A stretch of 64,000 bases of DNA from Deltaproteobacteria bacterium (GTDB lineage: Bacteria > SAR324 > NAC60-12): NCBI GenBank assembly GCA_002685535.1, contig NYXK01000080.1, positions 62,001 through 126,000 of the forward strand, read 5' to 3'. A program made the translations under genes and the position numbers. How positions within the stretch are numbered: position 1 is the first letter of the stretch; every line of letters starts with the position of its first letter. Under the pieces are notes generated by a model. It was not told the origin of the DNA, did not search any database, and worked only from the letters and a program-made list of their open reading frames with translations. Below, in pieces: positions 25,401-35,745 of this stretch.

Positions 25401-26365
25401 CTTTAGAAGTTGTAAAGTAATAAAGTAATAATAATAAGAATTTGTAAAAGAGTAAAGGTGTGGTTAAGGCGCGTTAAGATAATTAAGGAACTTTATTTTA
25501 AAATGAGCCAGAATTACGATGCTATAAATCAATTTAAAAATGAAAAAGCGGCTTAATTTCATCTTGCTATCACGCAAAGTTTAATTCTAAATAATAATAT
25601 TAAAAAGTTGCAATAAATAAAGAGAAAAGGAAACTTAATAAAAGAATAATAATTTAAATTGTAGCAAAAAGATCTTAATTTGCAAGAGGTAATTATTGCA
25701 TTAAGTTAATCGCTGCGAAAATGCTTCATGATTATGAGAGGAGCGCAAAGAGAGAAAAAGAATTTAATTAGATGAAAGCTTTGAAGCTTTGAGAGGAAAG
25801 CTAAATAGATCGCAAATCTTATAATTAAAGAAATTAGGAATAATAATAAAGTTGTTGGAAAAGAAAAAGATGAAGTAATAAAGCTTTGGAGGAGTTATTA
25901 ATAAGAAGGGAAATCTTAATCTTGTGTTTACTAAATTTGGTTAGCTTAAATTAAAGCAAAGTAAATGATTAGCCTTACCTTGCCTCGCAAAAGGCTGAAA
26001 TCGCAAGATTAATAATGCAAGGCCTTAAACAATGCGTTGCTATAAAAGGAAAGCTTTAAGATTAATAAAGGAAGCGTTAAAGAATGCAAAAGAATTGCGT
26101 TATTAAAAATTAAAAAGAAGAAAAAAAAGGAAATGTAATTGAAAAGTTAGAATTGCAAGTTGCAGAAAAAAAAGCTACCTATATATATAATTGCTAGTAG
26201 CGGGAATGCTAAGCAAATAAATGTTTGCTTTCAAAAGTGAGGTTATTTTGATTTGTTAATTATTACCTAACATAATTGCATCTTCCACAATTGCGTTGTA
26301 ATTTAATTGTTTGATTTTGTTATTACAATCTGCGATTCTATAATTTAAAGACAAGTTGATTATTT
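22440..26365 (+). other. Unexplained post-pol segment of copy B
   Basis: Counterpart of 4,420-8,338. Around 25,510-25,640 the plus strand reads SQNYDAINQFKNEKAA and ITQSLILNNNIKKLQ with stops in the same places as copy A. The minus strand around 23,630-23,720 reads LDVAFEGVLLLGDLIAYSGK. Conservation of readable protein pieces in both copies suggests that the ancestral element carried coding sequence here. No family was recognised. Confidence 0.5.
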
Positions 26366-26380
26366 GGAGAGGGGAGTGCA
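26366..26380 (+). other. Polypurine tract of copy B
   Basis: GGAGAGGGGAGTGCA immediately precedes the 3' LTR. Same position and similar sequence as in copy A. Confidence 0.65.
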
Positions 26381-26676
26381 TGTAACAGGGCCACTTGATT
26401 TTGGTGATTAGATGTTACATTATTGGATGCGGTTTTGCTAAGCCTACTTTGATATAAAAGCCAACTTTCTTTCTATTTCTTTTAATACTACTTATCTTAT
26501 AACTAATAATAATTTTTATCTAATGCATTTTTTTTATCTTTAAAATAACAAATCCCATTACTTAAATTTATCTTATCTTTTGATTTGATCAAACCGTTTT
26601 TTTATATCAAATTTACCCTTATGCCTTGAGTGCTCCCTCTCTTATTGTGTGGTTGCTTGGGATTTGCCCCTCCACA
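26381..26676 (+). repeat. 3' LTR of copy B (296 bp)
   Basis: Begins TGTAACAGGGCCAC and ends CCCCTCCACA. Differs from the 5' LTR mainly by transitions. Confidence 0.88.
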
Positions 26677-26973
26677 GTGGCAGGGCCACTTGATTTTGGT
26701 GGTTAAATGTCACGTTATCGGATGCGGCTTTGCCGAGCCTGCTTCGATATAAGAGCTAACTTTCTTTCCATTTCTTTTAACACCACCTATCTTATAATTA
26801 ACGATAATTCTATCTAATCCATTCTTTTCTCTACTTTTAAAATAACAAATCCCGCTACTTAAATATATTTTATCATTTGATTTAATCAAATTGTTCTTTT
26901 ATATCAAGTTTATCCTTATGCCTTAAGTGCTCCCTCTCTTATTATGTGGTTGCTTGGGATTTGCCCCTCCACA
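26677..26973 (+). repeat. Extra LTR fused to copy B 3' LTR
   Basis: A fourth LTR in the same orientation begins at the next base. It reads GTGGCAGGGCCAC, lacking only the first T, and ends CCCCTCCACA. It has no internal region on either side. It is more GC-retaining than the neighbouring LTR in places, so it may have a separate history. Confidence 0.85.
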
Positions 26974-28190
26974 TTATTAGATCCATTATTCCTATATGCA
27001 ATAATCATTAATTAAACTCTTTTCGAAATCGTATGCATATTTCTACGTCATCTTCCATATTAGCTTGCCTGCTTGTAACTTAATTTCTTATTGCTAGCAT
27101 TTCGTATTCAATTCATAAGATGCTTAGCAAAAGCTTTGATAATGCTATTGTTATGTAGATTATTATTTGTCATAATTATGTTAAATAGAAATCGGTTTTA
27201 ATTGTTATAGATTAATTTAAACTAAGGCATCGCATATTATTATCTCTATTGGCCTAAGAAAGCTTATCAAGATTCTTTTAGTTATAAATCAGCCTAGATC
27301 CAAGCAATAACGCATGTTATTTTCTTTGCGACGCAAAGGAACTCACCAAGATCTTCCCTTGGCACGTAATACTATAACGTAGCCAAGCAAAACTACTTCT
27401 ATCAACCAAATTATATCGCATAAAAGGAATGCAAAAGGCAAGCCTCTTATTGTTGCATTTACTAAGAAAGCATTATCATAAGGATTATAATGATGCGATG
27501 GCGAGAAGAGGGAGCTAAGCTAATGCTTGTATCTCATTTAATGCGATATCCTTCAAAAGAATGATTATTATTGCGATAATTAAAAGAATCGAATTTAGAA
27601 TAGCAAATTGAGAATTTTGACTTCAAATTGATTTTTTTATTAAAGCTTTTAGCTAGCGTAAACCCAATAAACTAGCTGTTATAATCCTTAATATAATTGC
27701 TATATCGCCTTTTTGCATGATCTTGTATGAAAATTGCTTTGCTTAAGGGAAATATTTAATAGCATTGTGTAATAAGTAACATGCTTATAAGGAGCACTAA
27801 ACATTAACTTCTAAGATTTGTGTTATCATTTTTTAGGCCATTTGATATGATATAAAATCGTTAATCGATTATTATAATAAAAAAGTGTTATGTATTTTGA
27901 ATATAACTTTTTATAATAATAAAAAAAAGTTAAATAAGTACTTAATAAATTAATATATGCTTATATATAATAAAGTTGAATTTAAGAAATTTAATAAGTA
28001 AGGCTTTGCTAATCATTTAAAGCGGCTTTTTTAAATAAGAATCCAAAATTAGCCTTAAAAAAATCCCTAACTTACTTTTTCTAATTTTAGCCAGCAGCAA
28101 TTGTAGCCAAAAAACCTAAATAAGCCCTTGTCCACTTACTACGGCTCACCTTTTGCTCAGCTTGGCTTACCCAAAGCTCAAGCTATAATA
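26974..28190. other. AT-rich sequence up to compartment boundary
   Basis: 1.2 kb of AT-rich DNA with no LTR, transposase or gene signature recognised. Base composition changes abruptly near 28,190-28,210 to that of ordinary gene-bearing DNA. Confidence 0.5.
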
Positions 28191-28194
28191 GTAA

Positions 28195-28497
28195 TTGCTT
28201 AAGTTTAAAGACGAAATGGAAATTGCTTACGTCGAGATTCCGATATCAAACTGCCTGTTTCAATCGAGCTTGCTATCGAAAGAGCCACAATCCATAACAG
28301 CGGAGGATCATGAACTGGCAGCTTCAGTGATGGTTTTCATGGTGGAGAATCAGGATCATTTCCTAATTGGTTTGACCGGCACAACGACTGGGGATGGGGC
28401 AAACGATGTGACCGATTCAAATGAACAAGCCATGTCTGATAGGATCCCCGAAGGTGTCAGCGAACCGAACTCGCTACCCCGACGTAATAGTGCATAG
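28195..28497 (+). CDS. Possible 3' fragment of an unknown gene at the AT-rich boundary
   Basis: An open frame of 100 codons whose composition turns normal after about its first seven codons, exactly at the boundary. The translation, for example ENQDHFLIGLTGTTTGDGAN and a polar tail ending SLPRRNSA, looks like real protein but was not recognised. The start (TTG in the window, no good ATG context) and the AT-rich upstream sequence suggest that the 5' part was lost or replaced when transposons accumulated. It could instead be a chance ORF. No intron can be deduced. Confidence 0.25.
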   Translation: MLKFKDEMEIAYVEIPISNCLFQSSLLSKEPQSITAEDHELAASVMVFMVENQDHFLIGLTGTTTGDGANDVTDSNEQAMSDRIPEGVSEPNSLPRRNSA

Positions 28498-29170
28498 GCT
28501 TGGATTGATTGAGATATCTTCACGAAGTTAATCATATTGGATACTTTTCGCACAGGCCACCTTGCTGTGCTTCAGACAAGGGACTTTCTCGGAATAACAA
28601 TAGACAGATGATCACGCCTGTCCAGTTTGAGCCATTGTAATTTTGGATATTTTCATTACTAGCCGCACTTTGACTACATGAAGTGTAGAGCCATATTCTG
28701 AAAATTCTGGCAACCTGAATCCATCTCAATCGACACCTTTTGTATCATTATTTCTTTGTCTGTGTGGCTTTCATATTTGAAAGTGCCTTTGTGGCAATAA
28801 CATCGAAGAAAGAGGTCCTCACGGAATAATGTTACCTTAGAATGGCCATTCTCAAAATGTCATTGTTTTGAAAGTGACTGCCTTTGTTCCCAAGATATAG
28901 CCAAAGCTACCAGGGTAGATACTGGGACAAACCACTTTTGGGGGAAAAGGATCAGTATAAAAGAAGGCATCAAAACAGAGTGTAGTCGCTAAAGATAAGG
29001 TAGGTATATCTAAATAATATTGTGTATTACATAGAAATACTACACACGTCCTTGTCTACTCTTTCGTATCGTCCACAGAAACAAGCAGTTCTGATTCATA
29101 GACAGCCTCAAAGCTGTCAACACACGTCCATAAACTCGCAGTTCATCCAGATCTAGCTCTAAATGCAATC
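28498..29170. other. Intergenic, promoter region of the next locus
   Basis: No gene seen. A TATAAAA at 28,956-28,962 lies about 210 bp before the ATG at 29,171 and may be the core promoter of that locus. Confidence 0.4.
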
Positions 29171-29995
29171 ATGGAGGATCAAGTGAATAATACCGCAGCA
29201 ATCCCCGCTGATGACGTTGTCATGGTTACGCAAACTCACGAGCAAAGTGTCAACAAGCCTCCAACGTCTTTCCCAATATATTCCAGGCTGGCGCCAGAGC
29301 TAAGACTCTCTATCATCAGAGCATCAATATTGCCACGAATCATCGAAATCCGAGAGGAATGAAGTTTCTTTCCTCCAAGATTCAGCAGCCTAATTTGCCT
29401 CCCAGCAGAGTTCCAAGGACTTTCCGGAGCCGACCGACTCAGCCGCGATACTCTGCTTGAAACGCACACATACAAGTTCCACAGCTTCATGGAGAACGGA
29501 TGGCCAGTTCTGATCAATAAGGAAACCGATGTCATCTGTTTCGACCGCCCTGAAGCTCTGCACAAATTTGCTAGCAGTCCAAATGCAGCGAAGGTGCTGC
29601 GAGTAGAGCTGTTCGGCTCGATCGCAGTACGAGATGATGCGTATGGAAATTCACTTTATAGCATAGCGAACAACTACATGCGGGACATGCCGCTCTTCGG
29701 TGCTCTTATGAGAGCAGTCAGAGGCTTTGGAACGTTGAGAAAGCTATATATCCTGCAAGGTGAGTACCCGGAGGGGAGAGAAGATGAAGCCCTCATGAAG
29801 ATGAATGACTTAAGGCCTTACGCTCAAAATTGTTTCGTCACTGAGAAGCTACTCTGGGATCAAATGTGGTATGAAACAGAACGACTGAATAACTTAACCA
29901 TCGGACAAAGCTATCGATGGAGAGTTCCAGAGTTTGTGGTCATGAAGGAGGATGATTTCGAAAGTCAATCCGAGGAGGGAGAGCTTGATATCTGA
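29171..29995 (+). pseudogene. 2EXR-domain gene broken by an in-frame TGA
   Basis: The ATG at 29,171 opens a frame with the 2EXR start pattern (FPIYSRLAPELRLSIIRASI, then RIIEIREE), which hits TGA at 29,360-29,362. The same frame continues without another stop to 29,995. It includes KETDVICFDRPEALHKF, the second conserved 2EXR block (D-x-x-x-F/Y-x-x-x-x-A-L). The two parts read as one 274-residue protein. No intron of normal size with GT-AG ends removes the stop. Either the gene is dead, the base is an assembly error, or the stop is read through. The 2EXR family is common in Pezizomycotina and has no assigned biochemical role. Confidence 0.65.
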
Positions 29996-30444
29996 GGCCA
30001 GTGCAATTACCTTGGGTCCCAATCGAAATCTTCATCTTCTACCTACTTCATAGGGTAGGCATTTTTCGCACGCTCATCGCAGAGACTCACTTGAGATAAA
30101 TAGATTATCTGCTTCGTCTAGCTGGGCTACTTCAGTAAACAAACAGGATAATCAACGAATCGATCTTCACTTCATCACCTCTAAAACCTGTCATTATCCC
30201 CTGATTTGAATTGACATCCCTTGAAAGTCCTTTAATTCTACGATGAAATTTGCTCGTGACCATTATCAACACTTAAACTTCCGTTCGTGTAACTTGATCT
30301 GCATCCAATTCGCCAAAAATGCAGCAGAAGCGAGCGGGGGTCCCATCCATCACCCCCACTTTTCCTCTGCCATGATTAATCGAGTCACTCAACCTCAATA
30401 TAGAACCAGACAACATTCATTTGTCACTACTAGACAATTACACC
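29996..30444. other. Intergenic
   Basis: 449 bp between the broken 2EXR locus and the acetyltransferase. No feature recognised. A long frame starting at 30,243 overlaps the acetyltransferase in another frame and is not supported. Confidence 0.4.
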
Positions 30445-31017
30445 ATGAATACAAATCTGCTGATAAAAAGGGCCGAACCCAAGCACATCCCATCCATCGC
30501 CTCCATCCAAACCCACTATGCTCTCAACACGGTCCTCACATTCGCTACAGCCGGTCTAACAGACGCCGAGTTCGAAGCCCGATATCAGAACATGGTATCC
30601 GAAAACCACCTGCCCTTCTTAGTAGCCGTCATTCCCCGTAAGCGACGACCCGAAAAGTTTGAGGTCCAAAGACAAGGCACACAAACACCGGTGGAGAGTC
30701 ATGACGAGGGGGAAGAGGTAGTAGTAGGTTATACCTACCTCTCTCCATTTCGACCTTCTCTTCCCGCATATACTCATACAGGCGAACTCTCCTTGTTTGT
30801 TCATCCTGAGCATCTTTATAAAGGAATTGGATCCGCGCTACTTGAAAAGTTGCTAGAGGCGTGCGGGCAAAGCAGGATCAGAGAGGTTTTGGCTGTTATG
30901 GCTGTTGATGTGGAGACAATTGGTGCGGGGCTGGGCTTGAGGGATTGGTATGTTGGATGGGGGTTTGAAGAGGTGGGGAAGATGGAGAGGGTGGGGTGGA
31001 AGATGGGCAGGTGGTGA
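30445..31017 (+). CDS. GNAT-family N-acetyltransferase (Pat/MnaT-like)
   Basis: A 190-residue, apparently intronless protein. The N-terminal part (LIKRAEPKHIPSIASIQTHY, then LNTVLTF) matches phosphinothricin/methionine-sulfone acetyltransferase-like GNAT proteins (I-R-x-A-x-x-x-D-x-x-x-I...Y-N-x-x-V). Near residue 120 it has GELSLFVHPEHLYKGIGSAL, which is beta-4 plus motif A; K-G-I-G binds the acetyl-CoA pyrophosphate. The C-terminal NWYV-like block reads RDWYVGWGFEEVGKMERVGW, the usual GF-x-x-x-G end. The frame extends 24 bases upstream to a TTG, but the first ATG is at 30,445 and precedes the domain. The amine substrate cannot be inferred. Confidence 0.85.
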   Translation: MNTNLLIKRAEPKHIPSIASIQTHYALNTVLTFATAGLTDAEFEARYQNMVSENHLPFLVAVIPRKRRPEKFEVQRQGTQTPVESHDEGEEVVVGYTYLSPFRPSLPAYTHTGELSLFVHPEHLYKGIGSALLEKLLEACGQSRIREVLAVMAVDVETIGAGLGLRDWYVGWGFEEVGKMERVGWKMGRW

Positions 31018-31495
31018 GTTATCAAATCTAGAGCATTTTTTATTTCCTATCATTTGATTTTCAATGCAAGCTCCCCAGGAGGAGAAGGTCTACGAGAAGG
31101 AAAAGCTGATGGGGAACAGGATCGATGTTATTATCCTGCAGAAGCATGTTGAGGGCTGCGACAGTTCAGGAAATTGTGAGTTTCGATTTATTATTCTTCG
31201 CTACGATAAATTGGACCTCTGCTGACCGGATCTCCAGAACCTGTATCGGGGAATGTAATGTGGATGCTTAAGTCCAGTCATTCCAGTTCTTGGTGTTGTA
31301 ATAGAGAGGTGTCTGTGGTCCTTCCGAAGCGACAATGTAGCCGAGCTGACAGCTCGTGAATGAGACTTTTGGTTGTTTGGCATAGAAGGCGTCGTACTGT
31401 TCTCAAGTCAGTATGGCTGTTATGTGTGTAAGATGGAAAGGTTGTGCCCTAGTTCAGAATCTCCTAGTTCAAAAGAACTCGAAAAAGTATCTTGC
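31018..31495. other. Convergent 3' intergenic region
   Basis: 478 bp between the stop codons of the acetyltransferase (plus) and the methyltransferase (minus). It holds the two 3' ends. No other feature seen. Confidence 0.4.
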
Positions 31496-33063
31496 TTAAC
31501 CGGCCTTGGGCTTCTGTCCGTAGACTACATAGCTGCCCTTTCGTCAGCTATATGCTGGATTGTTGTCACAATGGGGAACGGGCTTACATTGGTGCATATG
31601 CATGGATCTTTGTGTCTTTCATCTCCCCCCGCACCTTTGCGAGGAGAACATCGAGTTCCGCTTTACTCCAGCCCAGTCCCCTAGTGAAGATGGCTAGACT
31701 AATGGCTTCCAAGCTACTCAACATGTTCTCCAGAGCCCACATTCCTACCATTCTTGTCAGCCCTAACTACGACCAATCCAACAAAGAGTTGGTCTCTCTT
31801 CTTACCAAGCTCTTTCATCCTCTTATCCTTCGGCCACCTATTCGTTGGCCACTTATAGATCACCTCAGTCACGTTCTCAAACCCAGCTGCGATCATCCGC
31901 TCCTTATATGTATGCGCCGTGTGGATCTCTCGACCAAGGGCAGTCACACCAGGAATTCCAGTCTTTATCCAATAATTGATCGCCGAGTCCTCTTTGAGTG
32001 TGCCGTCTTCAGATTGGTAGGGGAGGCAGATGTCGACGACTTCGATCCATCCTCCTGGGTTGAGGTTTCTGTAACATGGCAGCTTCAGTAAACAACAGCA
32101 ATCTGAGGAGCTGAGGGTAGAAATGAGATGGTGTGAGTTACTTACTCGTAAGACTGAGAGAAAAACTTAGGCCAGTTCATCAGAGAGCCTGTCATCATGC
32201 GACTGTAGATAAAGTCGAACTTGCTCCCAAAGGTCCACTGTTCTTCTATGTCGTCGACTTGGAAGCTCAAATTTGGTGGCACGCTACAAGGACTTAGTAT
32301 CCTACATCTCCAGCTTAGAACTTGGAGCATCACTCACAATGATGGTTGAATTGGGCTGAGATCCACACCGATGACCTGCAGTGGTCAGCATACACTGGAG
32401 TGTCTCTCAAAATCGTGATCTACTCACTTCTGACTCAGGGTGCTCGTCCGCTGTATACTGATCAGTAGAAATAGGGAAAAGACGACTATCCAGAACTCGT
32501 ACCGAAATCAATCGCCCAAATCCCGGTCCCAGTTCCAACATCAAGAACGCGATGCAGCTGCTGTTCCTTGGGAATCGGTGCCGTGTGAAGCTTCCCATCA
32601 AAAGTCATGTACAGTAAGTGATGCTGGAGATCTGTTCCTTGTTAGCACGCGCGCGTATTACGAGGTCCTGAATCGTACCTAATCGGTCGCTCTCTTGCTC
32701 ATCGTTTGGAAACAAATACTCTGGATCAATGTCAGACAAATTTCCTTTTTGGATGTATCGTCCCTACGTCCGTCTTTGTAGGCATGGTATCGTCTCCCGT
32801 TCTCCTTCCTGTAGTTCAAAATGCTGGAACCGATGGATGTCGTGGAGCTGCCCAGGGCGCTCTGAACAGAGGCGGATCTGTCAGCTTTGTGTGCAGTGTT
32901 TAAGAGAAATCCATACCCCGAGAGAAGAATCTGCATCGTCGTAGGTATCGGCCTAGAAAGTATCAACCTATTCCTTATTGCTTGCAGACTTGTGTAGGAG
33001 GCTCACCTCGGGTTCGATTCCCGTCGCTGGAGGGGCAGAACCTGCTTCTGGAAGGGTAGACAT
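31496..33063 (-). CDS. LaeA-like SAM-dependent methyltransferase, 11 exons
   Basis: Exons on the minus strand, given low to high: 31,496-31,532; 31,588-31,744; 31,806-32,068; 32,146-32,283; 32,338-32,375; 32,428-32,450; 32,503-32,631; 32,679-32,720; 32,768-32,861; 32,917-32,952; 33,007-33,063. All ten introns are GT-AG and about 46-77 bp, and the phases fit, giving 337 residues. The N-terminal region has TTSIGSSILNYRKENGRRYH and YLFPNDEQESDRL, typical of the fungal TAM/LaeA-like family. SAM motif I is VLDVGTGTGIWAIDFA (residues 105-120). Then come VIGVDLSPIQPSFVPPN, FDFIYSRMM and NLNPGGWIEVVD. The C-terminal part has YKWPTNRWPKDKRMKELG and ends IYVVYGQKPKAG. The substrate is unknown; true LaeA regulators are only one branch of this family. 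Confidence 0.85.
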
Positions 33064-34371
33064 CGTAAAGTAGCAGAGGTTTTGATGGTTAAAGCCCCAT
33101 GTAATCTTTGCAGAATCAACGAGATTGAAACTCTGCAGAAGCTTCGTGCTCTGAAGGCGGGGCAACGAGAATTGAGAGGGGTCACGGAGACCTTGGTAAT
33201 ATCTACAAAAGCCACACATCATTTCCCCCACGGCCCATTCTTCATTCAAATCCTCCTATCGGGGGATAACCAGTTCACGGAAGTGTTCATCACACTGCAT
33301 CATGCACGGGATGATGCCACTTTCAACGTCTCTGCCGTATCGCAGCCCGGGGAACTACACCCATGGACGTCTTCAACGCGGGATTATCCGCACAATAGTT
33401 AAATGTGTAGCCAAGTCCGCGATAAAAGCCAGTGACACCCTTTACCACACTGTCGGGACCAACCCCTCTTCCCAATTGGGTGCGCACCGCGTCATCTGGG
33501 CAGGAGCATCGAATCATTTTGTGCTTGGCTGATCTTGGTGCGGAAGGAATTTTTCTTTGATGTTTTTTGAGTTCGCAAGGATTGTAGTGTGAAAATTTTG
33601 AGAGACAAAAAGTTGTGGAATAGCAATAGCTTATAGAAAGTCAAGAAGTTTCGTGGAGAAGTTTACCTTTGAATAAAGTGCGAGCTCCACCTCGGCACTT
33701 ATTGTATCCCGGCCTTCCGTGAAATGTAATGAGAATTAGACTTCTTTCGAAACTCGCTTCGGGATCATACTGATCACCAAGAGCAAAACAAATCTTGACC
33801 CAGGAGACACTGAGTGTCGATTACTCTGACGACGCAGCCGAGACACGCACAACAGCGACTAGCAATAGACATGCTCACTTTCCAGATGGCTTGGAGAAAG
33901 ATGCAGAAACCCAGTGAGGCGACTAAATAGTAATCAGAGCAAGAATAATAACTGGAAGGACTGTGATCCTGAGAGATCATTAGGATAATTAGAACTCAAG
34001 AACATGCTTTTTCAACGATTGCAACATTTGAGAAGAGGTTCGGTTTGTCCATTTCGACGTAGCTTTGGCTTTGCGAGCTTTCAACACTCCGACAGCCAAG
34101 TTCGAATCTCGTCCAATGTCTAGCGAGGTATCACACCATTGATTGAGCCAGCTCTGTCGAGTCGACTTAGTGCGGGGTATTCACTTGTCAACAATGAAGT
34201 AAACATTGATGCAGTCGAAGAGTAGCTCTGCCTATAGCTTTGACATGTGTTCGGCTTCGGCTTCGACTTCTTCTTCCACCAGAGACCAAAGCTTTGTTGA
34301 TAATCAAAACATCTCGACCAACGCCGGCAGCACTTCGATGTCCTGAATCTCGTAGGGCAAATTGAGGTACA
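33064..34371. other. Shared upstream region of two divergent genes
   Basis: 1.3 kb between the methyltransferase start (minus) and the 2EXR gene start (plus). It should contain both promoters. No coding sequence or clear regulatory motif was recognised. Confidence 0.4.
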
Positions 34372-35508
34372 ATGGCGCTCATCAACGGAAAGCGCCGTGC
34401 CGCTGTGAAAGAGTGTAAGCTCGCTCTCAAGACTTCATCTTCCCTCGTCAAAAACATGCTGCAGTGCGTCTCAACCCTCTAGTATTCTAGGAGGAATAAA
34501 TGCTGACAGGATAATAGGTCAAGAGGAAAGAAAGGAGATCAATCCAAGCTACCTCGAATACTTCTCCCACAAGCCGAGAAGGCCAAATCAGGAGGGGACT
34601 TTGTCTCATTCACCAAACTTCCCAAGGAGATCCAAATCCAGATCTGGAAGATTGTAATCGCCAATTCCCGCTTCATCATCCAAGTCATCGAACGGGCCGG
34701 GCAGCACTGGCTAACGGGAAAATGCACGTTTCGGAAACAATCCTGGCGGAAATATTTCCAATTCATCAAGAACCAGCCCGCTGTCCGTCAAGTTTGCCTA
34801 TTATCCCGAGAGCTCGCGACCAGTGCTTGGGGCCCTAGCGTCGTCTGGGGACCTCAAATCCAAGGCGCTGCAGAATATAATCTCAGCGGTAGAGAGATAC
34901 TGGAAATCTATTTGACGGACTGCGGTCCAAACAGAGCGCAAAGCCCTAGCTTTGGTGGGTATGATGGCTGGACTCCGGATTACGCTCTCTTGGTGGAAGC
35001 TTTCGGGTATGTTGATATGTTCGGGATCAAGACTATTGCGATGGACCTTGATAAGTGGTCGAGTGTTGAGACGGAATATGAGTGGTGCGATCGGATAAGC
35101 ACTTTCTTGAAGTTTCCGGAGATTCTCACGCTCGAGAGGATTGTGCTGTTCTACTCAGAATCAAACATGTGTTCTGAGAAGCTCGCTTTGACCAGATCTA
35201 TGACTGGAGCTTTCGTCACCTTCTCTGACAGTCCGTTGTCCGTCATTCGCGATGATGCGATCAAAAAGCTGATTCGGACGGACAATAGATTTGAGGGGTG
35301 CGCCGTGGAGAATTGGAAGATGCCGACATTTGAGTTTGTGCTGAAGAGTGAGTGGAGGAAATGGTCGGGGATTTGGGCGGATACGCATGATACGTGTCTG
35401 CACAGTATACCGTACATGCGCACTTTGAGATACCGGATCCCTAGCTATCGATGTGAGTTGGACCATGCGAAGTGGCGGATGAAGGGATTGCTGCATTGGC
35501 GAAGGTGA
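34372..35508 (+). CDS. 2EXR-domain protein
   Basis: Two exons, 34,372-34,463 and 34,518-35,508, with a 54-bp intron (GTGCGT...AATAG, phase 2). The protein is 360 residues. The intron is needed because the second exon has no ATG before the domain and an upstream in-frame TGA. The 2EXR start lies near residue 62 (FTKLPKEIQIQIWKIVIANS). The block around residue 110 (QPAVRQVCLLSRELATSAWG) corresponds to the conserved P-x-x-L-x-x-C-R-E-S-R region. The C-terminal half is family-variable. A role cannot be assigned. Downstream on the opposite strand is SDHAF4, tail to tail. Confidence 0.7.
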
Positions 35509-35745
35509 TTAGAGGATGAGAAGCTTTCGATGTGATTTTGGGGAGGGACATTGGAGTGTCCCAGCCAGTCTGGCACACACACTTTTCAATATACTAATAT
35601 ATTCTGCATAGATAAGTCAACAGCGATGAATTGACACAAGCAATGATTTCATACCAGTAGTCCATTACACTAAGGTACAATCATCCACTGCCATTTCCCA
35701 ATAGCAAGTCCATATATACAAGTCTGCCACAGATTCCCTCTCCCC

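Larger units (their letters stand above)
14662..26676 (+). mobile_element. Ty3/gypsy-type LTR retrotransposon, copy B, full length 12.0 kb
   Basis: A complete but dead element with 298-bp and 296-bp LTRs at its ends. Internal order on the plus strand is leader, gag-like sequence, protease, reverse transcriptase, RNase H, integrase, a 3.9-kb unexplained segment, a polypurine tract and the 3' LTR. About 12 kb is long for a fungal gypsy element; 5-8 kb is more common. The excess sits after pol. The bases outside the LTRs (TGTGG left, GTGGC right) give no clear target duplication, partly because another LTR directly follows. Stops throughout fit RIP. Confidence 0.85.

Noticed and set aside
1-28190. 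CRISPR array, rRNA repeats or centromeric satellite in the AT-rich half
   Set aside because: No regularly spaced short repeats, rRNA motifs or satellite arrays were seen. The repeats are explained by retroelement copies and LTRs.
30421-30444. An upstream start for the acetyltransferase
   Set aside because: The first codon is TTG. The first ATG in the frame is 30,445, and the conserved domain begins after it.
33009-33023. A tRNA T-arm-like sequence (CGGG TTCGATT CCCG)
   Set aside because: No matching acceptor stem, D-arm or anticodon arm lies upstream. The bases fall in exon 1 of the methyltransferase, where they encode part of GIEPE.
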